Source: Nonomuraea endophytica
Lineage (GTDB): Bacteria; Actinomycetota; Actinomycetes; Streptosporangiales; Streptosporangiaceae
Direction: 5' to 3'
DNA length: 64,000 nt
NCBI RefSeq assembly: GCF_014203235.1
Contig: NZ_JACHIN010000002.1
Coordinates: 551,245-615,244 of the forward strand
Numbering within the stretch: position 1 is the first letter of the stretch; every line of letters begins with the position of its first letter. A program made the position numbers and the translations under genes. Positions 24,246-36,200 of this stretch are shown one piece after another. The notes under the pieces were generated by a model. That model was given only the letters and a program-made list of their open reading frames with translations. It ran no database searches and had not been told where the DNA came from.

Positions 24246-25796
24246 TCACCTCTCAACCGTTTCAGCCGTTTCCCAGGTTCTCAGGTAGGCCTCGGCCCCC
24301 TGAGCCATGTCCCGGACGAACGCGTCGCCGGCCAGCGACCTGATGTCCTCGATCCAGTCGGGCACCAGGCCGTAGTTGGCGACGCCGTCCACGTTGTAGT
24401 CCCATGTCCGCTGTCCCGTGCTGTGCCGGTCGAAGCTGACCGACCCGTCGTGGGAGTGGAAGGGGTACGCCACCGCGCTGCCGGCCCGAGGAGCCGGCAG
24501 TTTACCCAGGCCGTTGGCGTCGAGGCCGTACCCGAACCCGGGGCGGCCCGCCGCGTCGCGCAGCGGCTTGGTCTCACGCCAGGCGTTGGCGAACCCCTCG
24601 GCCCCGTGGCCGTATGAGGTGACCATGCCGCCCAGCCGGTAGATCCGCTGGTAGTTGAGCGCGTCTGTCCAGCTGTGCGAGGAGATCACGCCCGCGTAGC
24701 CGGCCTGCTCCAGGAGGGTGAGCGTCCGGTCCGCGGCCTTGACGCTCATGTGGTCGACCTCGATGAGCATGCCGCGGCTCATCATGCCCTTGACCATGTG
24801 CTCGCCGAGCGAGGTGAGCCCCCGTCTGTTGCAGTGCGGTCCCGGCGGGTAGACGGGCAGGCTGACGCCGGGCGGCAGCCAGCGGGCCAGTTCCGGCGGG
24901 AGCACCGCGGGCGAGATGGTGTTGTCGCGCTGCGGCCCGGTGCACGCCTCCGTCTGCCAGAAGCGGCCCGACGACAGGAAGTTGCCCAGGTTGACGATGG
25001 CGCCCTGGGTGCCGGAGTCGAAGCGGACGCCGCACAGGGCGTTGTCGTACTTGTGGCAGACGAACATGGAGCGGACGCCGAGCTCGTACATCTCGTCCAG
25101 GCCCCGGTCGATCTGGGCCTTGGTGCAGTGCGGGATGCCGAGCGTCTGCCGGCAGCCGAACGGCTCCGAGGTCTCGATGCCGAGCACCACGGCGAGCTTT
25201 CCGGAGGCGATGACCGAGCGGGCCTCGGCCGGGCTCTTGACCACGCGGAACCAGCCCTGGCCGGGGCCGCCGCTCTGCTGGTCGATGTAGTCCTGCATCT
25301 CGAAGGTACGGCGGGCCTCCAGCCGGATGGAGCCCATCTCGTCACAGGGGTTCGTCTTCAGCGGGTAGATCTCGCAGAGCTGGCGGTTGGCCACGAGGTC
25401 GTTGACCATGATCCGCAGCCCGCCGCGCCAGGCGCGCTCGATCCAGGTGTAGTAGGCCTGCTGGTGAGTCAGCGAGTCGTGGGCCGGCCAGCTCCTGAAC
25501 GTGGGCCAGCCGACGGGGTCGTGGGTGCCGGTCGGCTGACCGGTGCGGGTGAAGTTCTCGAACCAGGCGGCTTCGCCGTTCGGGAAGTGGTCGAGGCAGT
25601 CGACCAGAGCCCTGGCGATGCCGCCCGGGTCGAACGGCTTGCCGCAGAGCAGCTTGCCGCCGAACGCTTCGTAGGACATCAGGTGGCTGTGCGCGTCGAT
25701 GAAGCCGCTCACGGGCTGCTCGCTGCGGGATAACGCGGGGGCGGGTAACGCGAGCAGGGCGATGGCGACCAGGACGGCGAGTATGCGGCTGATCAC
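24246..25796 (-). CDS. Secreted metal-dependent dipeptidase-like hydrolase (peptidase M19 / amidohydrolase fold)
   Basis: 516 residues. A signal peptide (ISRILAVLVAIALLALPAPA, cleavage near ALS) is followed by the metal site start GFIDAHSHLMSYE (D-x-H-x-H). Further barrel ligands are in VLGIETSEPFGC (Glu), LIEVDHMS (His) and GVISSHSWTDAL (His), then a late Asp region GYGLDANGLG. The order D-A-H-S-H, E, H, H is that of M19 renal-dipeptidase-like enzymes, though this protein is longer than the usual 350-400 residues. Several Cys pairs fit an exported protein. The exact substrate is unknown. It is convergent with the small membrane gene and lies between it and thiC. Confidence 0.75.
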   Translation of the reverse strand: MISRILAVLVAIALLALPAPALSRSEQPVSGFIDAHSHLMSYEAFGGKLLCGKPFDPGGIARALVDCLDHFPNGEAAWFENFTRTGQPTGTHDPVGWPTFRSWPAHDSLTHQQAYYTWIERAWRGGLRIMVNDLVANRQLCEIYPLKTNPCDEMGSIRLEARRTFEMQDYIDQQSGGPGQGWFRVVKSPAEARSVIASGKLAVVLGIETSEPFGCRQTLGIPHCTKAQIDRGLDEMYELGVRSMFVCHKYDNALCGVRFDSGTQGAIVNLGNFLSSGRFWQTEACTGPQRDNTISPAVLPPELARWLPPGVSLPVYPPGPHCNRRGLTSLGEHMVKGMMSRGMLIEVDHMSVKAADRTLTLLEQAGYAGVISSHSWTDALNYQRIYRLGGMVTSYGHGAEGFANAWRETKPLRDAAGRPGFGYGLDANGLGKLPAPRAGSAVAYPFHSHDGSVSFDRHSTGQRTWDYNVDGVANYGLVPDWIEDIRSLAGDAFVRDMAQGAEAYLRTWETAETVER

Positions 25797-25853
25797 GCCC
25801 TCAGCGTGGGCTCCTTACAGACGCCAGTCAAGACCCAATGTGAGTCCTACTCG

Positions 25854-27976
<2,123 letters not shown>

Positions 27977-28006
27977 AATGCACCTCCAGAGGAAACCACT
28001 ATCCCC

Positions 28007-28492
28007 ATGTCGAAGAACAAACCTGTCGTCGTGATCGGGCTCATGGGCTCGGGCAAGACGACCGTCGGCAAACTGCTGGCCCGCGAGCTGGGCGTGCGGC
28101 TCAGCGACAGCGACCCGTACCTGCGCGGGCGTTACGGCGCCAGCGCCGCCGAGATCGCGAAGGCGGAGGGCGCGGACGTCCTGCACGAGCGGGAGTCCGA
28201 GCACGTGCTGCACGCGCTGACCGAGCCGCCCCAGGTGATCGCGGCGGCGGCCAGCACCGTGGAGGACCCGCGGGTACGCGAGGCGCTGCGCGCGGCCTTC
28301 GTGGTCTGGCTGGACGCCCCCGACGAGATCCTGGCCCAGCGGATGCGCTCGTCCGACCACCGGCCGGAGTTCTCGCCCTCCGCCATGCGGGCGCGCCGCG
28401 AGCCGTACTTCCTGCAGGTCGCCGACCTGCGGCTGGACGTCTCCACGGCCACCCCGGAAAACACGGCGACAACCATTTACGAGGCTCTATAA
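28007..28492 (+). CDS. Shikimate-kinase-like P-loop kinase
   Basis: 161 residues. Walker A is GLMGSGKTT (about 11-19), followed by LLARELGVRLSDSDPYLR, the D-x-D substrate/magnesium site of shikimate and gluconate kinases. A lid region (RMRSSDHRPEFS) and a terminal VSTATPENTATTIYEAL follow. Length fits shikimate kinase, but the usual GGG before the lid is replaced by AAAASTVED, so a true AroK role is uncertain and no aro gene is nearby. ATG 28007 is chosen because the protein then starts directly at the first strand. It is followed 9 bases later by a GNAT gene, probably in the same transcript. Confidence 0.72.
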   Translation: MSKNKPVVVIGLMGSGKTTVGKLLARELGVRLSDSDPYLRGRYGASAAEIAKAEGADVLHERESEHVLHALTEPPQVIAAAASTVEDPRVREALRAAFVVWLDAPDEILAQRMRSSDHRPEFSPSAMRARREPYFLQVADLRLDVSTATPENTATTIYEAL

Positions 28493-28501
28493 ATTGGAGA
28501 A

Positions 28502-29050
28502 ATGTTCGCGAACAAACCCACCCTCGCCGGTGACCGGGTCACCCTCGTACCCGTCGGGCCCGAGCACGTCGAGGGCCTGATCGAGCTCTGCGACGACCCC
28601 GAGGTCGCCCGGCTCACGGGCTCCCACACCCACGACGGGATCGCCCCCAAGGCGGCCCTGGAGTGGTATTCCACCCGGCGCGACCACGAGGACCGGCTCG
28701 ACCTGGCCATCATGGCCCCGGACGGGTACGTCGGCGAGGTCGTGCTCAACGAGCTCGACAAGGACAACCTGTCGTGCAACCTGCGCATCGCCCTGGTCGG
28801 CGCGCGCGCGTTCGGCAAGGGCTACGGCACCGAGGCCATCCGCCTGGTGCTCGACCACGCCTTCGCCACGACCCCTCTGCACCGCATCGAGCTGGGCGTA
28901 TACGATTTCAACGACCGCGCCAAGCACGTCTACGAGAAGGTCGGCTTCGTGCGGGAGGGCGTGCAGCGTGACGCGCTGCTGTGGGAGGGACAGTGGTACG
29001 ACTCGGTGACGATGTCCGTGCTGCGTACGGAGTGGAAACCCCTGTCATAA
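28502..29050 (+). CDS. GNAT-family N-acetyltransferase
   Basis: 182 residues, RimJ/RimL-like. It opens with LAGDRVTLVPVGPEHVEGLI. The central strands are YVGEVVLNELDKDNLSCNLR, and the acetyl-CoA loop is GARAFGKGYGTEAIRLVLDH (the R-x-x-G-x-G/A pattern as FGKGYG). The fold ends with ELGVYDFNDRAKHVYEKVGF, the usual C-terminal strand and helix. The acceptor is unknown. ATG 28502 has GGAG four bases upstream and lies 9 bases after the stop of the P-loop kinase, so the two are co-transcribed. A terminator hairpin follows at 29066. Confidence 0.9.
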   Translation: MFANKPTLAGDRVTLVPVGPEHVEGLIELCDDPEVARLTGSHTHDGIAPKAALEWYSTRRDHEDRLDLAIMAPDGYVGEVVLNELDKDNLSCNLRIALVGARAFGKGYGTEAIRLVLDHAFATTPLHRIELGVYDFNDRAKHVYEKVGFVREGVQRDALLWEGQWYDSVTMSVLRTEWKPLS

Positions 29051-29065
29051 TGATCATGACGCACG

Positions 29066-29090
29066 GGTCCCTCGAGGCGCGCGAGGGACC
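29066..29090 (+). terminator. Terminator after the GNAT gene
   Basis: Perfect 9-bp arms GGTCCCTCG/CGAGGGACC with a 7-base loop, 16 bases after the GNAT stop. It isolates this operon from the kinase promoter 20 bases further on. Confidence 0.7.
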
Positions 29091-29108
29091 TGTGGCGTTC
29101 CGGCCGGC

Positions 29109-29134
29109 AACCAATTCCGCCTTGTGCGCATCTA
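29109..29134 (+). promoter_or_regulatory. ECF-like promoter AACC-N16-CATCTA of WD40 kinase 3
   Basis: AACC (29109-29112), 16 bases, CATCTA (29129-29134), seven bases, then GTG 29142. It is the same as the promoters of the two paralogues. Confidence 0.62.
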
Positions 29135-29141
29135 AGGGGCA

Positions 29142-32100
29142 GTGACGATGCGCTTGGTGCCCGGTGACCCCGAACGGCTTGGCGGCTATTGGCTGGCCGG
29201 TCGGCTCGGCGCGGGCGGCCAGGGCGTCGTCTACGACGCCTACGACGCCGATGGCCGCCGCTTCGCGGTGAAGGTCCTGCACGGCGGGCTGACCGGGCAG
29301 CTGGCCAAGGAGGCGGCCGCGGCTGGCCGGGTGGCCTCCTTCTGCACCGCCCGGGTGGTCGAGGCCAGGCTGGACGCCGAGCGGCCGTACATCGTCAGCG
29401 AGTTCGTCGAGGGCCCCAACCTGCGCCAGGCGCTCGAACGTCACGGCCCCTACTCCGGCGACTCCCTGCTCAGGCTGGCCGTCGCGCTGGCCACCGCGCT
29501 GGCCGCCGTTCACAGCTCGGGCGTGGTGCACCGCGACCTCAAGCCGGAGAACGTGCTGCTCGGGCCGGACGGGCCCCGGGTGATCGACTTCGGCGTCGCG
29601 CGCACGACCGACGGGGCGAGCACGAGCTTCATCGGCGGCACCCCCACCTACATGGCCCCCGAGGTCTTCACCGGCCGCCGCGCCGGGCCGCCGGCCGACG
29701 TGTTCGCCTGGGGCGGCGTGGTGCTGTTCGCCGCCACCGGCGAGGACCCGTTCCAGGCCGAGAGCCTCGGCGGCGTCATGCACCGGGTGCTCACGGTCGA
29801 TCCCGACCCCGGCGACCTGGCCGAGCCGCTGCGCTCGCTGGTCGCCCGCGCGCTGGCCAAGGACCCCGACGGGCGCCCCACCGCCGCCGAGCTGCTGCTC
29901 GGGCTGCTGGGCAGCGCGGAGCCGAGCGCCGGCGCCGAGCTGGCGGCCGAGGTCAGGCCGCCGGACGGGCTGAGCGGCGAGCGGCCGCTCGGCGAGGTCG
30001 CCGAGGAGGTCTACGCCGCGCTCACCCCCGAGCAGCAGCGCGCCGTGCCCAGCCTGCTGCTGCGGATGCTCGACGGCGAGACGCTCCGCCGCATCCCGCG
30101 CGACGAGGCCGAGGACCTCGGCGTGCTGGCCCACTTCGCCGAAGCCGGTCTCCTGGTACGGCGCAGCCTCAAGGTGGCCCCCGAGGACACCGAGACCGGC
30201 AAGCTCGTCGCCGTCTCCGACGACCTGGTCGCCCCGGCCAGCGCCGCGCTCTACCACGCCTGGCCCAGGCTGCGCGCCTGGGTGGCCGACGACCGCGACG
30301 GCCTGGCCGTGCACGGCAGGCTGCGCGGGGCCGCGCTCCACTGGCAGGCCCACCGCCGCCGCAGCGCCGACCTCTACCACGGCAGCGCCCTGGACACCGC
30401 GCTCGGCTGGGCCGCCACCACCCGCCGCCACGTGGGCCTCAACGCCCTCGAACGCGACTTCCTCGACCGCAGCGCCGCCCAGGCCAGGCGGCGCGGGCGG
30501 CGGCGCGGGCTGGCCCTGGCCGCGATGGCGGCGCTGCTGGCGGTCGCCGTCTCGGCGTCGGTGCTGGCCGTACGGCAGAGCCAGGATCTCAGCGAGCAGC
30601 TCGCGCAGGCCAACGCGCGGGCGGTGGCGGCGCGGGCGGAGGCGCTGCGCGCGACGGATCCGCAGGCGGCGATGCGGCTGAGCGTGGCGGCCTGGAGCCT
30701 GTCGCCGGTCTTCGAGGCCAGGACCGCGCTGCAGCATTCGCTGGCCCAGCCGGAGGTGAGCGTGTTCACCGACCCGGAGATCGTGCCGTCGGCCGCCTAC
30801 CACCTGGCCTTCGACGGGAAGAGCCTGCTCAAGCGGACCGGCGACCAGGTCGTCACCTGGGACATCGCCACCGGCAAGGCCACCGGCCGGTCCAGGGTGC
30901 CGGGCGGGCAGGTCGAGGCGATCAGCGACGACGGCGCGATGGCGGCCGTCTCCGACGGCACGACGGTGAGCACGGTCGATCTGGCCACGGGCAAGCGGGT
31001 CGGCGCCGCCCGCCCGCAGGGCGACGCGGTGGAACTACTGGCCGGCGGGCGGCTGCTGGCCCTGTCCGCAGCGGGCAGGACCGCGCTCTACCCCGCCGAT
31101 GGCGCGCCGCTGCCGCTCGACCTGACGGGCCGGACCTACGCCGTCTCCCGCGACGGCCGGTGGGCCGCGCTGGGCTCCGCCGACGACGGCGGCCGGGCCG
31201 AGCTGTGGGACCTGCGCGCCCGCAAGCGCACCGCCACGGTGCAGGTGGACGTGCCGGTGGCCAAGAGCGGGGCGGAACTGCCGCTGGCGTTCAGCCCGGA
31301 CGGCTCCCGCCTGGCCGTCACCGGCGCCACGGGGATCACGCTCGTCGACACCGCCACCGGCGGCCACCGCCTGCTGCCGAGCAGGGGCGGCTCGCTGCTG
31401 CCCGTCGTCTTCAGCCCGGACGGCAGGTTCCTGGCCGAGCGGCTGGAGGACCAGGCCCAGCTGTGGCGGGTGGCCGACACCAGCATTCTCGGCCAGTACC
31501 CCGTCAGGCAGGCGGAGGCCGCCCTCGCCTTCTCCGCCGACGGCCGCGAGCTGCGCTACGTGAAGGGCGCCGGCTCGGTCGTCTCCATCGACGTCTCCAG
31601 CGCGGTCGAGCTGACGCCCGACGAGGAGGCCGTCAGCATGGGGATGGCCCGGCTCTCGCCCGGTGGCAGGGTGACCGCGCTGCAGGTCTCCGGCGCGATC
31701 AAGCTCACCGACGCGCTCAAGAAGGAGCCGCTCGGCCGTATCCAGGGCACCGGCGACCTCGCCTTCGACGACGGCGGCACCCTGCTGGCCGTGGCCGGCG
31801 ACCCGGTCGTGATCTGGGACGTGGCCGCCGGCCGCCGCGTCAACGCCATCGACACCGGCCACGAGCCCTCCGCCGTACGGCTGTCGCCCGACGGCGGCAC
31901 GCTCGCGGTCGTCCGCGGGCCGGACATCGACCTGTGGAGCGTGCGCGACGGCCGCAAGACCAGCACGCTGTCCGGCGTGGGCAGCACCGCGCTGGCCTTC
32001 AGCCCCGATGGCAAGACCCTGGCCGCCGGCGCCGACCTGGTGGAGGTGATCACCGGCCGGGTCACCCGCGACCCCGCCGGGGTCCGCAACCTGGCGCCGG

Positions 32101-32525
32101 ACGCCGTCGCCTTCAGCCCGGACGGCCGCACGCTCGGCTACGTGCTCGGCGAGGACGGCCGCATGCTCCTGTGGGACTTCACCTCCCGCAAGGGCCGCAC
32201 GGCGCCCGTCTCCTCCGGCGCCCTGCACCTGCGCTTCTCCCCCGACGGCCGGCTGCTGGCCGTCGGCGGCGAGCGGGTGGAGATCTGGGAGGCGGACTCG
32301 CTGCGCGAGGTCGGCCAGGCGCCGGTCGACGCCTACCCCGCCGACATGGCCTTCAGCGACGACGGGCGGCGGCTGTTCGTCGTGCAGCCCGGCGGCGAGG
32401 TGCAGCAGTCGCCGATCGACCCGCTGCTCGCCGCCGAGCAGGTGTGCGCGCGGGCGGGCGGCGCGCTCAGCGAGGCCGAGTGGGCCAAGCTCATCCCCGA
32501 GGCCTCCTACCGCAGCAGCTGCTGA
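29142..32525 (+). CDS. Ser/Thr kinase / STAND-tail / WD40 transmembrane protein 3 (complete kinase)
   Basis: 1127 residues. The kinase domain (about 14-275) is complete: GAGGQG loop, Lys44 (FAVK), HRDLKPEN (130-137), DFG (149-151), and activation segment end GTPTYMAPE (166-174). After a linker, residues about 285-450 match the C-terminal half of nSTAND1 proteins (ALYHAWPRLRAWVADDRDGL; HWQAHRRRSADLYHGS; NALERDFLDRS), again with no NTPase core. One membrane helix (about 457-477) leads to a large WD40-type propeller with many FSPDGRxLA repeats, ending VCARAGGALSEAEWAKLIPE. It is the only one of the three paralogues here with all catalytic residues, and probably signals through the membrane. The GTG start is fixed by the promoter; ATG 29148 is a near alternative. 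Confidence 0.92.
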   Translation: MTMRLVPGDPERLGGYWLAGRLGAGGQGVVYDAYDADGRRFAVKVLHGGLTGQLAKEAAAAGRVASFCTARVVEARLDAERPYIVSEFVEGPNLRQALERHGPYSGDSLLRLAVALATALAAVHSSGVVHRDLKPENVLLGPDGPRVIDFGVARTTDGASTSFIGGTPTYMAPEVFTGRRAGPPADVFAWGGVVLFAATGEDPFQAESLGGVMHRVLTVDPDPGDLAEPLRSLVARALAKDPDGRPTAAELLLGLLGSAEPSAGAELAAEVRPPDGLSGERPLGEVAEEVYAALTPEQQRAVPSLLLRMLDGETLRRIPRDEAEDLGVLAHFAEAGLLVRRSLKVAPEDTETGKLVAVSDDLVAPASAALYHAWPRLRAWVADDRDGLAVHGRLRGAALHWQAHRRRSADLYHGSALDTALGWAATTRRHVGLNALERDFLDRSAAQARRRGRRRGLALAAMAALLAVAVSASVLAVRQSQDLSEQLAQANARAVAARAEALRATDPQAAMRLSVAAWSLSPVFEARTALQHSLAQPEVSVFTDPEIVPSAAYHLAFDGKSLLKRTGDQVVTWDIATGKATGRSRVPGGQVEAISDDGAMAAVSDGTTVSTVDLATGKRVGAARPQGDAVELLAGGRLLALSAAGRTALYPADGAPLPLDLTGRTYAVSRDGRWAALGSADDGGRAELWDLRARKRTATVQVDVPVAKSGAELPLAFSPDGSRLAVTGATGITLVDTATGGHRLLPSRGGSLLPVVFSPDGRFLAERLEDQAQLWRVADTSILGQYPVRQAEAALAFSADGRELRYVKGAGSVVSIDVSSAVELTPDEEAVSMGMARLSPGGRVTALQVSGAIKLTDALKKEPLGRIQGTGDLAFDDGGTLLAVAGDPVVIWDVAAGRRVNAIDTGHEPSAVRLSPDGGTLAVVRGPDIDLWSVRDGRKTSTLSGVGSTALAFSPDGKTLAAGADLVEVITGRVTRDPAGVRNLAPDAVAFSPDGRTLGYVLGEDGRMLLWDFTSRKGRTAPVSSGALHLRFSPDGRLLAVGGERVEIWEADSLREVGQAPVDAYPADMAFSDDGRRLFVVQPGGEVQQSPIDPLLAAEQVCARAGGALSEAEWAKLIPEASYRSSC

Positions 32526-32566
32526 CCCGGCGACAAGTACGCCACCAGAGGACGGAAAGAGCGCAG

Positions 32567-32587
32567 GCTCATGCTGACCGCATGAGC
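32567..32587 (+). promoter_or_regulatory. Inverted repeat across the start codon of the hemerythrin gene
   Basis: Arms GCTCATGC/GCATGAGC (32567-32574, 32580-32587) around five bases. The ATG 32582 is in the right arm, and a weak -10 box CATGCT (32570-32575) is six bases before it. It is a candidate operator or translation-blocking hairpin. Confidence 0.4.
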
Positions 32588-33244
32588 ACCGTACAGATCC
32601 CCACGTTCACGGCACGCGGCGGCGCCGGGCAGGAGCCCGAGCCCAACCTGACCTCGATGTACGTCATCCACCGGGCCATGCTCGCCGACCTGCGCCGGCT
32701 CACCGCCCTGCTCGCCCGGCCCGGGTCGCTCGGTGTCGCTCGGGTCGCGGTCCTGCGCGAGTACGTCTCCAGCCTGCTCGTCGAGATCGACCACCACCAC
32801 GCCAACGAGGACGACCTGCTGTGGCCGATCATCGAGCGGACCGCCGGACCTGCCGTGGACCTGAACCCGTTCACCGACGACCACGCGATGCTGGAGCCGC
32901 TGCTGAACCGCTGCCGCCGGGCCGTGCACGGCGACCCGGCCGCGCTCGGGACCGAGCTGGCGGAGCTGCTCGCGCTGCTCGACGAGCACATCGCCGAGGA
33001 GGAGTCCGACCTGTTCCCGATCGTCTCCCGGTTCGTGCCCCACCAGGCGTACGCGTGGGTGGAGAAACAGGTGGCCAAGCGCGCCACGCTCAAGGAGCTG
33101 ACCTTCACCGTTCCGTGGCTGGCCAGCTACGCGACCAAGCAGGAGCTCGACGGGCTGCTGGCCGACGCGGGCGCGCCGTTCCGTGTGCTGCTGGCCGTCA
33201 CCCGGGGCCGCTACGCCCGGCGCGTGCGGCTGCTGTTCGGTTAA
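32582..33244 (+). CDS. Hemerythrin HHE-domain protein
   Basis: 220 residues. The HHE four-helix bundle supplies the di-iron ligands in order: YVIHRAMLADLRRLTAL, then IDHHHANEDDLLWPIIE (H-x3-E), DDHAMLEPLL (His) and LDEHIAEEESDLFPIV (H-x3-E). A C-terminal stretch of about 70 residues ends in RGRYARRVRLLFG. It probably binds oxygen, NO or iron, or protects against oxidants. It follows the WD40 kinase by 56 bases but has its own start-site inverted repeat. Its stop shares TTAA (33241-33244) with the convergent AfsR-type gene. Confidence 0.88.
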   Translation: MSTVQIPTFTARGGAGQEPEPNLTSMYVIHRAMLADLRRLTALLARPGSLGVARVAVLREYVSSLLVEIDHHHANEDDLLWPIIERTAGPAVDLNPFTDDHAMLEPLLNRCRRAVHGDPAALGTELAELLALLDEHIAEEESDLFPIVSRFVPHQAYAWVEKQVAKRATLKELTFTVPWLASYATKQELDGLLADAGAPFRVLLAVTRGRYARRVRLLFG

Positions 33245-36200
33245 CCGCCGAGGCGGGCGCGGGCGGCGGCGATCCAGGGGGCCACGCCCGCCCGCTCCGC
33301 CACCTCCAGGGCGTGCCGGTAGTGCGGGTCCGCGGGGAGGCCCAGGCGGGCGGCCACGTCACCGAGGACCTGAGCCGTGGGCCAGACGGCCAGGTAGCCG
33401 GTGCCGCCCACGGGCTGGTCCGCCACGGGCAGCAGGTCGGTGTAGGCCCACTCCATGCGCTCTCGGTCGTCGAGGGCCCGGCCGAGCAACGCGCGGACCG
33501 CGGTGAGGAAATGCCAGAAGTAGTCGCGCCTGATCGGCTTCATCGGGCCGGCCAGCCTGGCCCGCGCCTCGTCCGCGCGGCCCGCGTGGCACAGGGCCAG
33601 GGCGTGGATCTCGGTGACCTGGTCGCGCCAGGGTTCGTAGCCGGTCCACGGCTCGATCTCGGGCAGCAGCGGGGAGACGTCGCCGCGCAGCAGGTGCATG
33701 CCGTACAGGGCGATCAGGAGGATGCCGGCCTCGTGCTGCCACATGCCGAGGCGGCCGGCCAGCTTGGCGGCGGCGCGGTAGCGGCGTTCCGCCTCGGTGT
33801 AGTCCTCGGCCAGGACCGCGCGCAGGCCGTGATAGAAGCCGGCCACGGCCTCGGGCAGCGTGAGGCCGTGGCGGGTGGCCCGCGCGGCGTGGTGGTCGGC
33901 GGCGGCGAAGTCGGCGCGGCCGGTGGCGCTCTGCATGAGCATCAGGTGGGCCAGCACCTCCAGCGTGCTGTCGGCCTCGGCCATCGTGAGCAGTTCCCGC
34001 CCGATCTCCTCGCGCTCGGCCAGGCCGTCGTAGCGGTAGCTCTCGTGGTGGCGGCCGTTCAGCGCCAGGGCGAGCAGGCCGGGGTCGCCCAGCCGGCGGG
34101 CCATGGCGACGGCCTCCCGGGAGGCCAGGTAGCCGCGTTCGGTGGGTTCGCCCTCCAGCTCGAAGGCGAGCGTGGTCAGCAGCTGGCAGCGGGCCCTGCC
34201 GTCGCCGGGAGGCAGCGACTCCAGTGCCGACTCGACCGCGGCCAGCAGGTCCGTGTCGAGCCCGCCGTACTCCCTGCTGCTCCAGAACATCGGCACGTCG
34301 AAGGAGACGATCACCTGCGCCAGCAGCTCGGGATCGCCGAGCGGCAGCGCCTCGCGCACCGCCCTGGTGCGGTGGGTGCGGGCCTCGACCAGCCGTCCGT
34401 CGTTGGCCAGGGCGGAGACCTTCGCCAGCGTGAGCTCCAGGCGCTCGCGGGCGGTGCCGTCGAAGCCGTCGAGCGCGTGCTGCCACAGCTCGGCCGCCTG
34501 CGCGAAGGCGAAGCGCCGCTCGGCCTGCCGCGCGGCGAGCCTGGCATAGTGAACGGCTTTCGCCCGCTCCGCGGCGGCGAGGTAGTGGTGGGCCAGGGCG
34601 GCCACGTCGTCCGGCTCGTGTTCCTCGATCGCGCGGGCGACCTGGCCGTGCAGCCGCGCCCGGCGGATGCGCGACAGGTCGTCGTAGAGCGTGTCGCGGA
34701 TGAGCACGTGGGCGAAGCGCAGCCGGCCCGTCTCCGGCTCGGTCAGCAGCCCGGTGACCAGGCCGGACTCGATGGCCTCCAGCACCGCCTCCTCGTCGCC
34801 GCCGCTGACGGCCGTCAGGACGGCCACGCCGCTCTCCCTGCCGATGACCGCGCCGTGCCGCAGGATGGTACGCGCCTGCGCGGGCAGCCGGGCCAGGCGG
34901 CGGCGCAGCACGTCCCGCACGCCCGCCGGGACGGCGACCGTGCCCTCGGAGTCGAGCAGCCGCGCGGTCTCCCTGACGAAGAACGGGTTGCCGCCGGTGC
35001 GCTCGGCGATCTCGGCGACCGCCTCGGGCGGGGCCGGGCGGGCGCAGGTGATCCTGACCAGCTCGGCGACCTCGGCCCGCGACAGCCCGCCCAGCTCGAC
35101 GCGCAGCGGTTCGTGGGCGGCGATCGCGGCCAGGGCGTCGGCCAGGCGTTCGCTGGGCTCGGTGTGGCGGTAGGAGCCGATCACCAGCAGGCGGGCGGCG
35201 GTGTTCTCGGCGATGACGTGGGTGAGCAGGGCGAGCGTCTCGGCGTCGGCGCGGTGCAGGTCGTCCAGGACGATCAGGAGCGGCTGCCTGGCCGCCGCCA
35301 CGCCCGCGAAGGCGGCCACAGCGCGGTGCAGCCGGAAGCGCGCGGTCGCCGCGTCGCCCCTGACCGCGGCGTCGCGCAGCAGCGGAGCCAGCGCCTCCGG
35401 GTCGTCGGGCGGCACCCTGGCGGCCAGCTCCCGCAGCAGCTCGGCCCAGGCCCAGCCGGGCGGCGCGCCCTCGTGCTCGGGGCAGCGTCCCCAGCCGGCC
35501 GCCCATCCCTCCGCCACGAGCCGGGTCCTGACCTGCTCGATGAAGGCCGTCTTGCCCGCGCCGGGCTCCCCGCTGACCAGCACGACTCCTGCGGGCAGCG
35601 CGAGCACCTCGGCGAGTTCTCTCCGCCTGCCCACGTACGGCTGCGCCGGCGCGACCGGCCGCTCGGGCGGGGCCGCGGGAGCCGGCCGGTCGCTGAGATG
35701 GGCGGCCTGGGCGAGGATGTCCTCCTCCAGCCGCCGCAGCTCGGGCCCGGGATCGACGCCGAGCTCCTCCACCAGGTGGGCGCGGGCCCGGCGCAGCGCG
35801 CCCAGCGCCTCTCCCTGCCGCCCGCATCGGTACAGGGCCCGCGCCAGCAGCGCCCACGCCGCCTCGCGCAGGGGATGAGCGCCGACGAGCCCCTCCAGAT
35901 CAGGTACGGCCCGCGCCGCCCCGCCCTGCCCGATCAGCTCCCCCGCGTGCCGTTCGACGGCCGAGGCGCGCAGCTCGTCCAGCCTGGCCGCCTCGGCGTC
36001 GGCCCACGCCAGACCGGCGAACTCCTGGTAGGCGGGCCCGCGCCACAACGCGAGCGCCTCGGCCAGCGCCGTGGCGTCCGCCGACGGGTCGCGCACCAGG
36101 CTCTCGAACCGCCAGGCGTCCACCGCGCCGGCGGGCAGCCGTACCGCGTAGCCGGGCGGGACGGTCACCAGCACGCCGCCGGTGGAGCGCGGCGAGCGGC

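Noticed and set aside
27977..28360. N-terminal extension of the DUF6458 gene
   Set aside because: It would run antisense through the shikimate-kinase-like gene, and the GGAGG site directs initiation at 27976.
29189..32581. Plus-strand frame continuous with the hemerythrin gene through the whole WD40 kinase
   Set aside because: It is the +2 shadow of the kinase gene; only the part from ATG 32582 encodes a recognisable domain.
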